Source of the DNA: Heterorhizobium halophytocola | GTDB taxonomy: Bacteria; Pseudomonadota; Alphaproteobacteria; Rhizobiales; Rhizobiaceae | NCBI RefSeq assembly: GCF_017873095.1 | Contig: NZ_JAGGJU010000001.1 | Span: forward strand, 496,001 to 560,000 | DNA: 64,000 bases | Direction: 5' to 3' | Part shown: in pieces, positions 1 to 9,002 of the stretch | How the letters are laid out: the number at the start of each line of letters is the position of its first letter | Numbering within the stretch: the stretch's first letter is position 1 | Program-made: the position numbers and the translations under genes | The notes under the pieces: generated by a model | The model's database searches: none | What the model saw: the letters and a program-made list of their open reading frames with translations, nothing else | What the model was told of the DNA's origin: nothing

Positions 1-1106
1 ATCTGCTCGGCCTGCCGAAGTCCGAACTGCCGTCGGCCTGGAAAGCGCTGACCAGCCAGTGGTATCTGATCCTGCCGCTGGCAGCGCTCGTCTGGCTGTT
101 GTTCTCCGGCTATACGCCGCTGTTTGCCGGCACGGTGGGCCTTGCCTTCACCGTGCTCCTGATCCTCGGCGCTCCCGTGTCGCAGCAGATGTCGCAGATG
201 GCGGCCCGGGTGGTGTTCTGGGTGGTGCTCGGCCTGCTCGCCGCCAGCTTCTTCAAGTTCGGCATCGCCGTCGTTCTGCTGACCGTGGCCGTGCTGATCG
301 CAGTCGATGCCTTTACCCGGGGCGGGCGCGAGACGCTCGCCATCTGTCGCGATTCGCTCGCTGACGGCGCCAAGACGGCGCTGCCGGTAGCCGTCGCCTG
401 CGCCGTCGTCGGCGTCATCGTCGGCACCATGACGCTGACGGGGGCGGCCAATACCTTCGGCCAGTTCATCGTCTCGGTCGGCGGCACCAGCCTCTTCCTC
501 TCGCTGGTGCTGACGATGATCACCTGCATCGTGCTCGGCATGGGCATTCCGACGATCCCGAACTACATCATCACCTCGTCGATCGCAGGCCCCGCCCTGC
601 TGTCGCTCGGCGTGCCGCTGATCGTTTCCCACATGTTCGTCTTCTATTTCGGCATCCTTGCCGACCTGACGCCGCCGGTGGCGCTTGCCTGTTTTGCGGC
701 CGCGCCGATCGCGCGCGAAAGCGGGTTGAAGATCTCGATAGAGGCGATCAAGGTGGCGGCTGCGGGCTTCGTCATTCCGTTCATGGCGGTCTATACGCCG
801 GCGCTGATGCTGCAGCCGGGCGGCGCGCTTGCCGCCGAAATCGGCCTGCCGCTGGCCGTTGCCTATATCGTGCTGAAAGCGGTGCTGGCGATCGGGCTCT
901 GGGGCGGGGCCGTCATCGGCTTCATGAAGATCAGGCTCACCTGGATCGAGCGGCTGATCGCCATGGCCGCCGCCTTCACCCTGATTGCCGCGCTGCCGAT
1001 GACCGACGAGGCGGGATTTGCGCTCGCCGTGCTGTTCGGCGTCATCGTCTGGCGGCGCGCAGCGAGGCTTGCCCCGGCCGTGTCGGTCGCGGCCGATCCG
1101 ACCTGA
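1..1106 (+). CDS. TRAP transporter fused permease (4TM/12TM), 3' part
   Basis: This is the C-terminal part of a large integral membrane protein cut by the window start; the reading frame is open from base 3. The visible 367 or so residues are almost all hydrophobic helices with DctM-type signatures such as GMGIPTIPNYII and GILADLTPPVALA, the glycine- and proline-rich membrane motifs of the fused DctQ-DctM permease. This permease type works with a periplasmic TAXI-type binding protein to import organic acids or other carboxylated solutes using an ion gradient. The gene runs into a DUF1850 gene by a TGATG overlap, and that pairing is typical of TAXI-TRAP loci. The binding-protein gene should lie upstream, outside the window. 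The substrate cannot be told. Confidence 0.88.
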   Translation, partial: LLGLPKSELPSAWKALTSQWYLILPLAALVWLLFSGYTPLFAGTVGLAFTVLLILGAPVSQQMSQMAARVVFWVVLGLLAASFFKFGIAVVLLTVAVLIAVDAFTRGGRETLAICRDSLADGAKTALPVAVACAVVGVIVGTMTLTGAANTFGQFIVSVGGTSLFLSLVLTMITCIVLGMGIPTIPNYIITSSIAGPALLSLGVPLIVSHMFVFYFGILADLTPPVALACFAAAPIARESGLKISIEAIKVAAAGFVIPFMAVYTPALMLQPGGALAAEIGLPLAVAYIVLKAVLAIGLWGGAVIGFMKIRLTWIERLIAMAAAFTLIAALPMTDEAGFALAVLFGVIVWRRAARLAPAVSVAADPT

Positions 1107-1471
1107 TGCCGGCGCTCTGCATCCTGACCGGCGCCAAGACGATCACCCTGGCTGCCGGCCTGTTCACGCTTTCCTGGCTGCATTCGGTGGAAAAGACCGA
1201 ATGGCGGGAAAGCTGGCGGCTGGCGCCCGATGGCCTCGAGCTGACAGAGGCGCGGGTCAAGGGCTCCGGTGCCGGCATGGATCCGGGCGAAGGCGCGGTT
1301 CTGGAAGGCGACTGGTGGGTCTGGCAGCCGAAACTGCCGCCGCAGCCGTCCCTCCACCTCGCTGCCTCCGGCGCCACCGTCTCGCCCTGGACCCTCTGCA
1401 CCGAGGCCAAATGCCTGGCGCTTGGCGGAAAGCCGGGCGCCGGCGTGACGATCAAGCCCTGCGACGGATAG
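1106..1471 (+). CDS. DUF1850 protein of TAXI-TRAP locus
   Basis: A 121-residue protein whose ATG overlaps the permease stop codon by one base, so the two are translationally coupled. It begins with a hydrophobic N-terminal segment (about residues 10-25), followed by a conserved block with HSVEKTEWRESW and a region of tryptophans and small residues, matching DUF1850. That family is found almost only next to fused TRAP permeases. Its role is unknown; an accessory part of the transporter at the membrane or in the periplasm is an inference from context. Two cysteines near the C-terminus (TLCTEAKC) could form a disulfide. Confidence 0.75.
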   Translation: MPALCILTGAKTITLAAGLFTLSWLHSVEKTEWRESWRLAPDGLELTEARVKGSGAGMDPGEGAVLEGDWWVWQPKLPPQPSLHLAASGATVSPWTLCTEAKCLALGGKPGAGVTIKPCDG

Positions 1472-1502
1472 GGTCCGCGGGCAGCCCTACGCGCACGCGC
1501 TC

Positions 1503-1732
1503 GCTTACCCCTCTCGGCGGCGTCGGTTCGGCGAAGCTCTTTAACACCTTTCCGCCCCCTCATCTTCCCGCCAGCTGCGGTGTTGCCGCAGCGGGTAGAC
1601 ACGGCCGTATCGACCTCTCCCTCAACTTCTCGGTGCTGGCCGGCGCGGGCACGCAGCGTCTCGCATGCGCATGATGGGCGGGCAGACGCAATGATGGGGT
1701 TGATCCTATGCCGCGTGCGCTGAGGGGTAAGC
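1503..1732. repeat. Possible small non-coding element with 11-bp inverted ends
   Basis: The 270-base gap between the DUF1850 gene and dppF holds no convincing gene. An 11-bp perfect inverted pair, GCTTACCCCTC at 1503-1513 and its complement at 1722-1732, bounds 230 bases. The trinucleotide CTC flanks both ends. Inside is a 7-bp hairpin with arms at 1574-1580 and 1586-1592. This could be a MITE-like or rhizobial intergenic repeat, or the pairing could be chance in GC-rich DNA. No second copy is visible in the window. Confidence 0.25.
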
Positions 1733-1741
1733 CTCGCAGGA

Positions 1742-2494
1742 TCAGGCGCTGCGCTTGAACCCCTCGCTCGCCACCAGCAGCGCCCTCGTGTAGTCGCTTG
1801 CGAAATCGCGCCGCTCCAGCTGGTCCCGCGTCAGCGTCTCGACGATCCGGCCGTCCTTCATCACCGCCAGCCGATCGCACATGTGATGCACGACGCCGAG
1901 GTCATGGCTGACCATCAGGAAGGTGAGGTCACGGTCGCGGCGCGCCTGTTCCAGCAGGTTGAGGATCTCGGCCTGGATCGAGGCATCGAGCGCCGAGGTC
2001 GGTTCGTCGAGCAGCAGGATCTTCGGTTCCAGGATCAGCGCCCGGGCAATCGCCACGCGCTGGCGCTGCCCGCCCGACAACTGGTGGGAAAAGCGGAAGC
2101 GAAAGCCGGAGCCGAGCCCCACCTCGTCCAGCGCCCGGGTGATCCTCGCCTCGGTGTCGTCGAAACCATGAATGGCGAGCGGCTCCAGCAGCAGCCGGTC
2201 GACGGTCTGGCGCGGATGCAGCGAGCCATAGGGGTCCTGAAACACCATCTGCACGGTACGGTAAAACGCCTTCGGCCGCATCCGGTCGGAATATCCCTCG
2301 CCCGCGACCTCGAGCGTGCCGCTCTCGAAAGCGTTGAGCCCGGCCACGGCGCGCAGCAGGGTGGACTTGCCCGACCCGCTTTCGCCGACAAGACCGAAAG
2401 ACGAGCCCTGCTCCACATCGATCGACACCCCGTCGAGCGCGACGAAATCATCAAAGGCGACCACCATGTCGCGGATCGCAAGAGCAGATGTCAT
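1742..2494 (-). CDS. dppF: Peptide ABC transporter ATPase (DppF/OppF type)
   Basis: A 250-residue cytoplasmic ATPase, last gene of the dipeptidase-dppABCDF operon. It has Walker A (GESGSGKST), Q-loop (MVFQDPYGSLHPRQ), signature (LSGGQRQR), Walker B (ILLLDEPTSALD) and the H-loop histidine (MVSHDLGVV). The QDPYGSLHPR block is characteristic of the OppF/DppF half of oligopeptide importers. It is shorter than many DppF proteins (about 320 residues) because it lacks the usual C-terminal oligopeptide extension. Its start overlaps the end of dppD by four bases. With DppD it should power import through DppB-DppC. The exact peptide substrate is not visible. Confidence 0.9.
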   Translation of the reverse strand: MTSALAIRDMVVAFDDFVALDGVSIDVEQGSSFGLVGESGSGKSTLLRAVAGLNAFESGTLEVAGEGYSDRMRPKAFYRTVQMVFQDPYGSLHPRQTVDRLLLEPLAIHGFDDTEARITRALDEVGLGSGFRFRFSHQLSGGQRQRVAIARALILEPKILLLDEPTSALDASIQAEILNLLEQARRDRDLTFLMVSHDLGVVHHMCDRLAVMKDGRIVETLTRDQLERRDFASDYTRALLVASEGFKRSA

Positions 2495-3327
2495 CGGGCC
2501 CAGGCCTCCTGTCGTTCGAGCACCGGCAGCGGGTGCCGGTCGTCGTCGATCTTGGGCAGGCAGTTGAGCAAGCCTTGCGTATACGGGTGTCTGGCCTGCG
2601 ACAGTTCCGACGCCTTCAGCTCCTCGACCACCCGGCCGGCATACATGACGAGCACCCGGTCGCAGAAGGACGAGACGAGACGCAGGTCATGGCTGATGAA
2701 GACCAGCCCCATGCCGCGATCGGCAACCAGCTTGTCGAGGATGTCGAGTACTTCGAGCTGCACCGTCACGTCGAGCGCCGAAGTCGGCTCGTCGGCAATC
2801 AGCAGTTCTGGACCGCAGACCAGCATCATCGCGATCATCGCCCGCTGGCCCATGCCGCCGGAGACCTCGTGCGGATAGAGCTTGAACACCCGCTCTGCAT
2901 CGCGGATCTGCACCGCCTCGAGCATGGCGATCGCGCGGTCACGGGCCTCTCTTGAGGAAATCTTCTCATGCGTCTTCAGCGTCTCGACGATCTGCTTGCC
3001 GATCGGCATCACCGGGTTCAGCGAATATTTCGGGTCCTGCAGGATCATCGCCAGACGCTTGCCGCGCAGCTGGCGCCGGTCGGCAGGGGCAAGCTGCAGC
3101 AATTCCTGGCCGTCGAAGGTCAGCCGGTCGGCCGAGATCGCCGCCTGCGGCGGGGTCAGCCCCATGATTGCCCGGCCGGTCTGCGACTTGCCGGAGCCGC
3201 TCTCGCCGACGATCCCGAGCCGCTCGCGGCCGAGGGTGAAGGAAACGCCGCGCACGGCCTCGACCGGACCGTTGCGGGTCGGGAAGGTGACACGCAGATT
3301 GTCGACAGTCAGCAGCGGTTCGCTCAT
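2491..3327 (-). CDS. dppD: Peptide ABC transporter ATPase (DppD/OppD type)
   Basis: A 278-residue ATPase starting MSEPLLTV; its ATG overlaps the dppC stop by four bases. The reading frame is open far upstream, but the overlap and homology fix this start. Motifs are Walker A (GESGSGKSQT), Q-loop (MILQDPKYSLNP), signature (VSGGMGQR), Walker B (LLIADEPTSALD) and H-loop (FISHDLRLV). The C-terminal HPYTQGLLNCLPK motif is the oligopeptide-transporter extension. It forms the ATPase pair with DppF on the cytoplasmic side. Serine to glutamine in the last Walker A position (GKSQ rather than GKST) is common in the OppD/DppD family. Confidence 0.9.
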   Translation of the reverse strand: MSEPLLTVDNLRVTFPTRNGPVEAVRGVSFTLGRERLGIVGESGSGKSQTGRAIMGLTPPQAAISADRLTFDGQELLQLAPADRRQLRGKRLAMILQDPKYSLNPVMPIGKQIVETLKTHEKISSREARDRAIAMLEAVQIRDAERVFKLYPHEVSGGMGQRAMIAMMLVCGPELLIADEPTSALDVTVQLEVLDILDKLVADRGMGLVFISHDLRLVSSFCDRVLVMYAGRVVEELKASELSQARHPYTQGLLNCLPKIDDDRHPLPVLERQEAWAR

Positions 3328-4244
3328 TGGCCGGCCTCCTTCGGATCGAGCGCGTCGCGCAACCCGTCGCCGAGCAGGTTGAAGCCGAGCGAGACGACGA
3401 GAATGGCAAAGCCCGGCATGGCCGCCACCCACCACTGGTCGAGGATGAAACGGCGCCCGTCGGCGATCATCGCGCCCCATTCCGGCAGCGGCGGCTGGGC
3501 ACCGAGACCGAGAAAGCCGAGACCGGCCGCCGTCAGGATGATGCCGGCCATGTCCAGCGTGACGCGTACGATCAGCGACGACAGACAGAGCGGCATGATG
3601 TGGCGCAGCACGATCCGCGTCGGCGAGGCGCCCATCAGCTGCACCGAGGCGATGAAGTCGGAGCGGCGGAAGGTCAGCGTCTCGGCCCGGGCGATGCGGG
3701 CATAGGGCGGCCAGGAGGTGACGGCGATGGCGAGAATCGCGTTTTCGATGCCGGGGCCGAGCGCCGCCACCAGCGCCAGCGCCAGAACAAGCTTCGGAAA
3801 GGCGAGGAAGATGTCGGTGATCCGCATCAGCACCGCATCGATCCAGCCGCCGGCATAGCCGGCAACCGTGCCGATGAGCAAGCCGACCGGCGCGGCGATG
3901 ACGGCCGCGAGCACCACCACCATCAGCGTCAGGCGCGAGCCATAGAGCAGGCGCGAGAGAATGTCGCGGCCCTGCCCGTCGGTGCCGAGCAGATAGCCAG
4001 GCGAACCGGGCGGCAGCAGCCGGGCATTCTTCAGATCGCCGACAACAGGCGAATAGGGTGCGAGCACGCCGGCAAACAGGGCGACAAACAGCAGCAGCAG
4101 CAGGATGCCGAGCCCGACCAGCGCCAGCCGGTTCTCGGCAAAGCGCTGCCAGACGACATAGGCGCGGCCGAGCTGGGCCTGACGGCGCGAGGCCGGGCGA
4201 TCGGTCGTCAGCCATTGACGCAGGGAAAGGGTCTCGGTCGTCAT
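3324..4244 (-). CDS. dppC: Peptide ABC transporter permease DppC
   Basis: A 306-residue inner-membrane permease starting MTTETLSL. It has a cytoplasmic N-terminal stretch, a first helix near residues 40-60, and the OppC-type N-terminal motif ending LLGTDGQGRDILSRLLYGSR. The five-helix permease domain carries the ABC-contact loop (EAA-like) around GASPTRIVLRHIMP. The start is set by the four-base overlap with dppB. It pairs with DppB to form the channel. Nothing unusual was seen. Confidence 0.9.
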   Translation of the reverse strand: MTTETLSLRQWLTTDRPASRRQAQLGRAYVVWQRFAENRLALVGLGILLLLLFVALFAGVLAPYSPVVGDLKNARLLPPGSPGYLLGTDGQGRDILSRLLYGSRLTLMVVVLAAVIAAPVGLLIGTVAGYAGGWIDAVLMRITDIFLAFPKLVLALALVAALGPGIENAILAIAVTSWPPYARIARAETLTFRRSDFIASVQLMGASPTRIVLRHIMPLCLSSLIVRVTLDMAGIILTAAGLGFLGLGAQPPLPEWGAMIADGRRFILDQWWVAAMPGFAILVVSLGFNLLGDGLRDALDPKEAGQ

Positions 4245-5308
4245 CGGCGGCGCGTCCTCGGATCCAGCGTGCGGTACAGCAGGTCGGTGAAGATGTTGAT
4301 GCCGATGAAGACGGAGCCGACGATGATGGTCCCGCCCAGCACCGCATTCATGTCCGCATTCTGCAGCGAATTGGTGATGTAGAGGCCGAGTCCGGGCCAG
4401 GAGAAGATCGTCTCGGTCAGCACCGAGCCCTCGAGCAGGCCGGCATAGGAGAGCGCGATCACGGTCACCAGCGGCACGGCGGCGTTCCTGAGTGCGTGGA
4501 ACCAGATGATCCGCGTCTCCGACAGCCCCTTGGCGCGGGCGGCCACGACATATTCCTGAGCCAGTTCGTTCAACATGAAGGAGCGCGTCATGCGGGAAAT
4601 ATAGGCGAGCGAGAAATAGCCGAGCAGACCCGCCGGCAACACGATATGGCGCAGCACATCGGCCAGCACGTCCCACTGCCGGGCGATGATCGCATCGAGG
4701 ATGTAGAAGCCGGTGATCGGCGTGAAGGTGTATTCATAGGCGATGTCGATGCGGCCGGGATAGGCGACCAGCCGAAGCTTGGCGTAGAACAGCACGAGCG
4801 CCAGCAGACCGAGCCAGAAGATCGGCACGGAATAGCCGATAAGCCCGATCACCCGCACCACCTGATCGGCGATCGAGCCGCGCTTGACGGCGGCAAGCAC
4901 CCCGAGCGGAATGCCGGTCAGCGCACCGATCAGCGTGCCGACCGTCGCAAGCTCGATGGTTGCCGGAAACACCCGGGCGATGTCCTGCATGACGGGATAG
5001 GTGGTCAGCACCGAAGTGCCGAAATCCCCTGTGAGCACCTTGCCCATATAGATCAGGAACTGGTGCCAAAGTGGCAGGTCGAGACCGAGTTCGACCCGGA
5101 CCCTGGCGATCGCCGAGGCCGGGGCGCGGTCGCCGAGAATGGCGAGCACGGGATCGATCGGGATCACCCGGCCGATGAAGAAGGTGACGGCCAGCAGGCC
5201 GAGATAGGTGGTGACGACGGTGACGAAAAATCGCAGCACCGCCATCGCAGCCGTGGCGGTGCGTCGTCGCGGACGACGCACCCGGGCCGAAGTGTCGAGA
5301 ATGGCCAA
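4241..5308 (-). CDS. dppB: Peptide ABC transporter permease DppB
   Basis: A 355-residue membrane protein of the OppB/DppB family. A basic N-terminus (residues 8-18) precedes the first helix. The EAA-like loop AARAKGLSETRIIWFHALRN contacts the ATPase, and the C-terminal part contains SWPGLGLYITNSL and ends near LDPRTRRR, as usual for DppB. An internal methionine at residue 22 (MAVLRFF) could be the true start, since classical DppB proteins begin close to the first helix. It follows dppA after 19 bases in the same operon. Confidence 0.9.
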   Translation of the reverse strand: MAILDTSARVRRPRRRTATAAMAVLRFFVTVVTTYLGLLAVTFFIGRVIPIDPVLAILGDRAPASAIARVRVELGLDLPLWHQFLIYMGKVLTGDFGTSVLTTYPVMQDIARVFPATIELATVGTLIGALTGIPLGVLAAVKRGSIADQVVRVIGLIGYSVPIFWLGLLALVLFYAKLRLVAYPGRIDIAYEYTFTPITGFYILDAIIARQWDVLADVLRHIVLPAGLLGYFSLAYISRMTRSFMLNELAQEYVVAARAKGLSETRIIWFHALRNAAVPLVTVIALSYAGLLEGSVLTETIFSWPGLGLYITNSLQNADMNAVLGGTIIVGSVFIGINIFTDLLYRTLDPRTRRR

Positions 5309-5327
5309 GGGTTCGGCTCCTGTCGGC

Positions 5328-6968
5328 CTATTCCTTGGTCACCGGTGCCAGCAGGTTGGTATCGAAGGTCGGACCGAGCTTGTAGCCCTTGACGCTTTTG
5401 CGGAAGGCGGCCACCTCCGTCTCCTGCCACATCACCGCGAACGGACCTTCCTCCAGCACCTTCTTCTGCAGGTCCTTGTACATGTCGCCACGCTTGGTGG
5501 TGTCCTTTTCGAGCAACGCGTCGGCCGATTCCTTCGTCAGCTCCGGACGGTCCCAGGCATTGCGCCAGGATAGCGTCTTGGTCTTGGTGTCGTCGGAATT
5601 GTCCGGGTTGCTGGCAAAGGTGTCGGCATTCGAGTTCGGATCCCAGTAGTCCGTGCCCCACTGGCCGATATAGATGTCGTGGTTGCGGGCGCGGTACTTG
5701 GTCAGCGTCTGCTTGCCGTCGCCGGGGATCAGTTCGAGCTTGATGCCGGCCTGGGCAAAGCTCTGCTGGATGCTTTCGGCCACCGCCGAGACCGGCTGGA
5801 CGTTGCGCACGTCCATGGTGACGGAGAAGCCGTCCGGGACGCCGGCCTTGGCCAGCAGTTCCTTGGCCTTGGCGACGTCGAGCTTGTAGGGGTTTTCGTC
5901 GAGCGCCCCGAACATGCCCGAGGGAAGGAAGGTCTGGTGGATGGTGCCGATGTCCTTGATCAGCGTCGAGCCGATCGCATCGTAGTCGATGAGATATTTC
6001 ATCGCTTCCAGCACTTCGGGCTTGGCCAGCGTCTCGTTCTTCTGGTTCATCGAGATGTAGTAGACGGTGCCCTTCGGCGCCGAATCGGTGGCGATCCCGT
6101 CTTCCTTGCTGACCGCGTCGATGTCCTGCGGCGCGAGCTTGCGGGCAATGTCGACATCGCCGTTCTCCAGCGCCAGACGCTCGGCCGAGCTTTCCGGGAT
6201 ATGGCGATAGATGACGCGCTGCAGGCCGGGCTTTTCGCCGGCATAATTCTCGTTGCGCTCCAGAACCAGCACCTCATTGGCGCGCCAGTCGCGGATCTTG
6301 AACGGGCCGGAACCGGCATAATGGGTCTTCATCCAGCCATTGCCGAAATCGGTGTCGAACTTGTATTCGTCGCTCGCCGTCACCGGCTCCTCGTGCTCCT
6401 TGACCAGCACGCTGTCGACGATCGAGCCGACGGTGGCGGTCAGGCAGTTCAACACGAAGCTCGGCGCATAGGCCTTGTCGGTGGTGAACGAAAAGGTCAT
6501 GTCGTCTGTGGCCTTGGCCATATCGGCGACATTGTCGCCGGTCAGCCCGAACTGCTGCAGGATGAAGGCCGGATTCTTGTTCAGCTTGACGGCGCGCTCG
6601 AAGGAATAGGCGACATCCTTGGCGGTGATCGGATTGCCCGATGCGAATTTCAGGTCCGGCTTGATCTTGAAGGTGAAGGTCTTGCCGTCGTCCGACACCG
6701 TCCAGCTTTCGGCGATGTCCGGCTTGACGTTCGAGGTGTCGCTGATGTCGAGGCTGACGAGCTTGTCATAGGTATTGCCGTTGATCTCGCCCATGGTGAT
6801 CTCGAAGGCTTCGGCCGGGTCGAGGGTTATCACGTCGTCGATCGCCCAGGCAATCACCAGGGTGTCGGCAGGCGTGGCGGCAAAGGCCTGCGGGGCAGTT
6901 GCAAGCATCAGCGCGAGCACGGCACTGGAGGTCAGCAGTCGGGCAGTGTTGTTCAGTCTGGAAAGCAT
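5328..6968 (-). CDS. dppA: Peptide ABC transporter substrate-binding protein
   Basis: A periplasmic SBP_bac_5 family binding protein of 546 residues. I chose the ATG at 6968 (MLSRLNN) because AGGGG lies seven bases upstream; an ATG two codons earlier is too close to that site. The signal peptide is clear: a basic start, a hydrophobic core (SSAVLALMLATAPQ), then AFA-ATPAD as a cleavage site. The mature protein shows family blocks such as ITLDPAEAFEITMGEINGN, GNPITAKDVAYSFERAV and GSGPFKIRDW. As first gene of the transporter and just downstream of an M19 dipeptidase, it probably captures short peptides, perhaps with D-residues; the specificity is inferred. Confidence 0.9.
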   Translation of the reverse strand: MLSRLNNTARLLTSSAVLALMLATAPQAFAATPADTLVIAWAIDDVITLDPAEAFEITMGEINGNTYDKLVSLDISDTSNVKPDIAESWTVSDDGKTFTFKIKPDLKFASGNPITAKDVAYSFERAVKLNKNPAFILQQFGLTGDNVADMAKATDDMTFSFTTDKAYAPSFVLNCLTATVGSIVDSVLVKEHEEPVTASDEYKFDTDFGNGWMKTHYAGSGPFKIRDWRANEVLVLERNENYAGEKPGLQRVIYRHIPESSAERLALENGDVDIARKLAPQDIDAVSKEDGIATDSAPKGTVYYISMNQKNETLAKPEVLEAMKYLIDYDAIGSTLIKDIGTIHQTFLPSGMFGALDENPYKLDVAKAKELLAKAGVPDGFSVTMDVRNVQPVSAVAESIQQSFAQAGIKLELIPGDGKQTLTKYRARNHDIYIGQWGTDYWDPNSNADTFASNPDNSDDTKTKTLSWRNAWDRPELTKESADALLEKDTTKRGDMYKDLQKKVLEEGPFAVMWQETEVAAFRKSVKGYKLGPTFDTNLLAPVTKE

Positions 6969-7012
6969 GTTCATTCCCCTGTTATTATTCGGTTTTTCCA
7001 AGGCTTCGCCGG

Positions 7013-8065
7013 TCATTCGTGCCAGGCGCGCGCCAATACTCTCAGCCAGTTCTCCCGGCATATCTTTCCCAGTTCGGCGTCACCGTATCCGGCATCTTGC
7101 AGCGCAGCAACCAGCTTCTGATTACCGGAAGCATCGGCGATGTCGCCCGGAATGAGGGCGCCGTCGAAGTCGGAGCCAAGCGCCACGCCGTCGATCCCGA
7201 CCCGCTCCACGAGATAGTCGATGTGACGGACCATGTCGGACAGCGGCGTGTCCGCGTCGTCACGACCATCCGGGCGCAGCATGGTGACGGCATAGTTCAG
7301 TCCGACGAGCCCCTCGCTTTCGCGGATCGCGTCGAGCTGCTTGTCCGTCAGATTGCGCGCCACCGGCGTCAGGGCATGCGCATTCGAATGGCTGGCGATC
7401 AGCGGCTGGTCGGTGGTTTTCGCCACATCCCAGAAACCCTGCTCGGTGATATGGGCGAGATCGATGGCAATGCCCAGCCGGTTACAGGCCTTGACCAGCG
7501 CGAAACCGTGATCGGTCAAGCCCGGCCCGGTGTCCGGCGACAGCGGATAGGCAAAGGGCACGCCATGGCCGAAGATGTTGTTGCGGCTCCAGACGGGGCC
7601 GAGCGATCGCAGTCCGGCGGCATAGAATACGTCGAGCGCCGTCAGATCCGCGTCGAGCGCCTCGCAGCCTTCCATGTGCAGCACGGCGGCGAAGATCCCC
7701 GCCTGCATGGCAACACGGATATCGGCGGTCGAACGACAGAGCCGCCAGGCGCCTTCGCGGTCCAGCGCATGGGCGATGGCCGCCATTTCGATAGCGATGT
7801 CGAGAGAGGGCGCGCGCTCCAGCGGCGCATCGAGCGGCGTGTGGTAGTGCCCGTCCACATCGGGTTCCTCCAGGACGAGGCCCTTGGAGGACGGAATATA
7901 GATGGCACAGATCCCGCCCGATAGCCCGCCGTCCTTGGCACGCGGTCCGTCGATATGGCCGGTGGTCGTGCCGTCCCGAAACTCCGCTACGGGGTCGGCT
8001 CCGGTCTGTCGTCCCTTCCACAATCGCAAAAGGACGTCATTGTGACCGTCGAAAACCGCTTGCAT
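7013..8065 (-). CDS. Peptidase M19 / membrane-dipeptidase-family dipeptidase
   Basis: A 350-residue metallo-dipeptidase of the renal dipeptidase family. Metal-site motifs are visible: DGHNDVL near the N-terminus (HxD), a glutamate in HMEGCEAL, and histidines in IDLAHITE and LIASHSNAHAL, then GVALGSDFDGA. The chosen ATG at 8065 has GGGAA upstream; a GTG six codons earlier is less likely. M19 enzymes cleave dipeptides and often accept a D-residue at the C-terminal position. Placement 44 bases ahead of dppA suggests that imported dipeptides are hydrolysed by this enzyme. No signal peptide is seen, so action in the cytoplasm is likely. Confidence 0.88.
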   Translation of the reverse strand: MQAVFDGHNDVLLRLWKGRQTGADPVAEFRDGTTTGHIDGPRAKDGGLSGGICAIYIPSSKGLVLEEPDVDGHYHTPLDAPLERAPSLDIAIEMAAIAHALDREGAWRLCRSTADIRVAMQAGIFAAVLHMEGCEALDADLTALDVFYAAGLRSLGPVWSRNNIFGHGVPFAYPLSPDTGPGLTDHGFALVKACNRLGIAIDLAHITEQGFWDVAKTTDQPLIASHSNAHALTPVARNLTDKQLDAIRESEGLVGLNYAVTMLRPDGRDDADTPLSDMVRHIDYLVERVGIDGVALGSDFDGALIPGDIADASGNQKLVAALQDAGYGDAELGKICRENWLRVLARAWHE

Positions 8066-8250
8066 GGAGAATTCCCGTAGCACGTCATGAAGATCGGCAC
8101 GCTAGGCCCAAATCCCCCCGCTTGGCAAGTCCCGAGGACGACCGTCGACGGCAGACCGGCTCTGTCCGGCCCGGATCACGCCGATCGCCGGGACCGCGCC
8201 CTGCCCCCCAACGGGCGACCGCCGCAGGATCATGCGGCAATGAGCTGAGA

Positions 8251-8817
8251 CTATAGCGACAGCCGGCGTTGCGGGCGTCCGGCTGGCCGGGCGGATGGAG
8301 CAGGCGCCTCCCTGGCGAGCCATGCCGTCGAATGCTCCACGACCCCGTCATCGCGGGTACAGACGAGATGTTGAACCTGATCCGGCGGCACGACCATCTG
8401 CAGCCATTCGGGGAGATTGGCATTTTCCATCTCGGCCGACAGTCCGCCGGTCAGCTTGATCATCTGCAGGGTCGATATCTGCATGACCGACCATTTGAGA
8501 TCGTCCAGCGGCTTGGTCGCATAGACCTTGAGGACGGTCTTCTTCGCTTCGGGCGGAACGGGCAGATTGTTATTGCCGGTCAGATACAGCAGCACCCGCT
8601 CCAGATAGGACTTCGAATACCAGGCATCGGCCCTCGCCTTGCGCCCCTCATGGGTCGCGATCGTCGATGCCCAAGACGGCAGGCGCTTGTTCATCTTGGC
8701 AATATAGAAGCCCTTGCCGATCTGCCCGTTGGGCGACAGCTTCTCGGCCAAGACGCCGTTTTGAAGAATGCTGAACGCATGCGCCTCGCTCGTACCGTGA
8801 TAGCCAAGAAAAAACAT
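8251..8817 (-). CDS. Putative ADP-ribosyltransferase-fold protein, orphan
   Basis: A 188-residue protein not assignable to a named gene. Its N-terminus reads GYHGTSEAHAFSILQNG (residues 5-21) and is followed by GKGFYIAK (34-41). A YHGT box, then a helix with the pattern SILQNG, then a GFY strand is the layout of the histidine and tyrosine motifs of H-Y-E ADP-ribosyltransferases (ART families such as DUF3990 and bacterial toxin ARTs). E137 in PEWLQMVVP is a candidate for the final catalytic residue. There is no signal peptide. It stands alone between the dipeptidase and kdgK, with 185 non-coding bases on each side, so no cognate immunity or antitoxin gene is visible. The fold call is from motif reading only. 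Confidence 0.6.
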   Translation of the reverse strand: MFFLGYHGTSEAHAFSILQNGVLAEKLSPNGQIGKGFYIAKMNKRLPSWASTIATHEGRKARADAWYSKSYLERVLLYLTGNNNLPVPPEAKKTVLKVYATKPLDDLKWSVMQISTLQMIKLTGGLSAEMENANLPEWLQMVVPPDQVQHLVCTRDDGVVEHSTAWLAREAPAPSARPAGRPQRRLSL

Positions 8818-9002
8818 GTCGGAAACTCCGCTGATAGGTCACTGTCCAGCCGCGGCAACAGAGATCGCAACTTTGTGGCGATATCGCGTCCCGCCTCGCC
8901 TCGAATTGGGAACTGCCGGCCCGCGCGCCCATCTGCGTCGCCGGAAATCAGCCCGGCGACGTAAGGCAATCGTGACATTGATGACGCGCGCGGCGGCAGT
9001 CC

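Noticed and set aside
3324..4676. A 450-codon version of dppC and a 618-codon version of dppD
   Set aside because: The extra N-terminal parts are out-of-frame readings of the neighbouring genes. The four-base overlaps fix shorter starts.
5679..7121. A 480-codon open frame on the plus strand
   Set aside because: It is antisense to dppA, whose signal peptide and family blocks are clear.
8085..8250. A possible immunity or antitoxin gene next to the ART-like protein
   Set aside because: No frame here has a start, ribosome site and family match; frames that cross it overlap the ART-like gene out of phase.
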